Below, piece after piece: positions 62,020 to 64,000 of a DNA stretch of 64,000 bases. Position numbers and translations under genes: made by a program. Numbering within the stretch: position 1 is the first letter of the stretch; each line of letters starts with the position of its first letter. The stretch is from Primulina eburnea (lineage: Eukaryota > Streptophyta > Magnoliopsida > Lamiales > Gesneriaceae): assembly GCF_022965805.1 (NCBI RefSeq), contig NC_133101.1, forward strand, positions 4,340,001 to 4,404,000. Direction: 5' to 3'. The notes beneath the pieces were generated by a model. That model was given only the letters and a program-made list of their open reading frames with translations. It was not told where the DNA came from and made no database searches.

Positions 62020-63010
62020 TTGTTATGATCAATCGCTCATAATTAGGCCAAAGTTATAGCTATTAGCTAAAACGCAATTTTACTTCTTTATACTCGTGGC
62101 GACGCAAAGTACACCTACTTGGTTGCTAATAGGTCGGACTGTGAGGTCCTTAAGTCCGGAGATGTACGTGTATATCTGCTGGTGCTGAATCACAATATTA
62201 TCCAACCAGATCAAACAGCACAACATCAACAGCTTAACGTATAAGAACTTTCCACTATGTGACATATCTCAGTACTACTCTCATTCATACACGCTAAACC
62301 GAACATCCATCCAAAAAGTATAAAAATATGCTTGTTGGGTGACTTAAACTGATGAATTCGCTCTGATATCAATTGTTATGATCATTATCTTAATACAAGT
62401 TCAAAAACAATAGTTGTTGCCAAAGTATAACTTTGTTTCCATATACTCGTGGAAGCGCGGAATGCACCTACTTTGATACTAATGGGTCGGGTTGTTGGGC
62501 TCATGAGTTCGAAGAAGTGCGTGTCTATCTTTTGGTGTTGTCTCATATCCCTTGGATATCGATATTTAAATTTCCCTAGAATAATACCAGTTAAGAGTAC
62601 TACTGACTCTCTGCTAGCGGTGCAAGTAGTCCTCAACCCAGCAGATGATCTTAGTTATAGCGGTCCTCTGGCGTGGGATATTCGAAAACTATTGGATATG
62701 AGCTCTAATACTGATCTTATACACGTAGGCCGTTCCGCGAATAGGGTGGCACACTCTTTAGCGTCTTTTTCTATTTCTTCCCCAACTCCTTTTGTTTGGG
62801 AGAATGAGATTTTTCCGCTTTGGTTAGTGAATCTTGTAATGGATGATTTATTATACTCTGAATAAAATTAAAAATGTTATCATAAAAAAAGAGTTGGTGT
62901 CAATCTTTTATGGTCTATCAAGCCAATTAGATCAATTAACAACCTCAATATCTTAACGCATAAAAGGTAATTAATCTATTTACTATTTTTATTATGCACG
63001 CTTAATCAAT
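62020..63010 (+). repeat. ~350-bp direct repeat, second copy interrupted by a LINE fragment
   Basis: Copy 1 (62020-62340) and copy 2 (from about 62373) both start at TTGTTATGATCA and share TATACTCGTGG, GGTCGG/GGTCGGG, CGTGTATATCT/CGTGTCTATCT and TGGTG. Copy 2 breaks off near 62555 and resumes near 62890, where CTTAACGYATAARA and ACGCTTAA/ACGCTAAA match copy 1 again. The gap is filled by the LINE fragment. Confidence 0.55.
62555..62890 (+). pseudogene. 5'-truncated LINE end with RNase H C-terminal half
   Basis: The + frame to the stop near 62863-62865 reads TTDSLLAVQVVLNPADD, DIRKLLDMSSNTDLIHVGRS and ANRVAHSLASFS, then WENEIFPLWLVNLVMDDL. This is the C-terminal half of a plant LINE RNase H: D of TDSLLAV, the HVGRSANRVAHSLA motif and the closing aromatic segment. 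An A-run (ATAAAAAAAGAG) about 20 bp past the stop is the tail. It is heavily 5'-truncated, lying within another repeat. Confidence 0.7.
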
Positions 63011-63629
63011 CTTAATAATTCAGTGTTTGTTAGGAAATGATTGTCATATTCCCGGTGACATAGCCTGAGAGGGTCCTGTTGGTGGTGCCACTTCAACTTT
63101 TTCATTTTTTATTATACAATTCAAAGTTAAAAATACATAATAATACAGTATAAAAAACAATTTATCTTCCCAAATTTCATTTAACCTTATTCCTCGACCC
63201 AATTTTCCATTTTTTTTCTTCTCAAACTCTAAATAACAATTTTTCTCTCGTGCAATTTCACTTTTTATTTCTTTGCCTTCTGTGTGCCAACTATAGAGCT
63301 TCATCATTTCTTTGCCCTTTTTTGTCCCGATTGTCGGGCTCCGATTTCAAGAATCTATAAGCGCTAAAGTAATTAAGTGATCTATACTTTTTTTTTCTAT
63401 TTTATAAACTTTAAAGCTAGATATATATGATATTTAATAATAAAAAAAAACTTTGGGAATTTGGAGTAAGATTTATGGGCTTTTTTTAGTAATTATTTTT
63501 TTAATTGCAGTGTTCTGTTACAAAGTCGAAAGCTTACGCTATGTCTTTAATCGATGGAAATATATATGTTTTAGCGATATTATACATAGCAAATGGAAGT
63601 TGTAAGTAACAGGGAATCTTAGTATCCTT
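63011..63629 (+). other. AT-rich intergenic spacer
   Basis: No gene was recognised. It is T-rich with short homopolymers. Confidence 0.35.
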
Positions 63630-63998
63630 TCATTCTGGTGAAGTGCAGCCGATGAAGGGTGTCACAGAGGTCTCAGTTTGGTGGTTTCCGCCGCAACTCA
63701 GCACCCTGATCACAGCCCAGAACCCCCAACCTCTGCTTCTTCCATGGCTAACCACCTGATCTCTGCTGTTCGATAGCAGCGGCGACGGCGGCGGTGAAGA
63801 ATATTGGCGGCGGTTTTGCCTGCTCCTTATATCCCTCAGCTCCATTTTCGTCGAAAAACTCCTTATCCCGAAGAAGAACAAGTACCACCTAGCCTTCCCC
63901 GATGATGAGGATGTCAGTATCGACATTTTACACAACCGATAATCGGACCCTCGTAACGAACTTTGAACGCGACCATCTTTCCTATGGCCATGATCCAT
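63630..63998 (-). other. GC-rich open region at the window end, unidentified
   Basis: Composition changes sharply here to balanced or GC-rich, with a GGCGGCGG-type stretch at 63780-63815. Minus-strand frames are open: one of about 122 codons (MSILTSSSSGKARWYLFF inside it), and a second with LLRDKEFFDENGAEGYKEQ and FFTAAVAAAIEQQRSGG to a stop. Neither matches a family I recognise. It may be the edge of a gene, or of a transposon, continuing right of the window. Confidence 0.3.
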
Positions 63999-64000
63999 TC

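Noticed and set aside
1..64000. tRNA, rRNA or snoRNA genes
   Set aside because: No cloverleaf boxes (GGTTCGAATCC-type B box with matching A box) or rRNA-like sequence were noticed by eye; a dedicated RNA search was not possible.

Overview
This is a nuclear genome segment from a flowering plant, almost certainly a eudicot. The evidence is spliced genes with GT-AG introns, AT-rich spacers, plant-specific families (an ASHH2-type SET protein C-terminus, a DRB2-type dsRNA-binding protein, a subfamily-A GATA factor, an EDR2-like PH-START-DUF1336 protein) and plant transposons. An asterid of the Lamiales type is my guess from the look of the repeats; nothing here proves it.

Six protein-coding loci could be read exon by exon. 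On the + strand: the 3' end of an ASHH2-like histone methyltransferase (1663-3785, cut by the window start); an OST1/ribophorin I subunit of the ER oligosaccharyltransferase (11315-15702, 8 exons, 462 aa); an EDR2-like lipid-binding protein (24674-30438, 20 exons, 727 aa); and a GATA8-like transcription factor (47782-49150, 2 coding exons, 319 aa). On the - strand: a GNAT acetyltransferase with a plastid-type N-terminus (50105-53266, 3 exons, 274 aa) and a DRB2-like double-dsRBD protein (55312-59909, 3 exons, 446 aa). These are independent single genes and do not form a pathway. The GATA and GNAT genes converge tail to tail.

The rest is mostly mobile or duplicated DNA. (1) 3855-10622 is three head-to-tail copies of a ~2.26-kb unit directly behind ASHH2; each carries ASHH2 3'-flanking sequence and an antisense, stop-containing LINE RNase H fragment. 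(2) Three ~2.6-kb copies of a non-autonomous Helitron lie at 17359-19950, 30698-33293 and 33294-35843, the last two fused head to tail. (3) About 16 copies of a ~180-bp palindrome-rich miniature element are scattered through the spacers; many are flanked by 9-bp target duplications, and one is fixed inside the Helitron. (4) A ~224-bp near-perfect foldback sits at 35847-36070. (5) A solo LTR lies at 38992-40316. (6) LINE remnants lie at 1-240, 20879-21369 and 62555-62890, the last nested in another duplicated repeat. (7) A ~205-bp tandem family lies at 36215-36845 with scattered relatives.

Exon borders were set by hand from GT/AG sites and frame continuity, and every exon length was checked against codon phase. 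UTRs and promoters are only loosely placed. Family assignments rest on recalled family features, not on a search.
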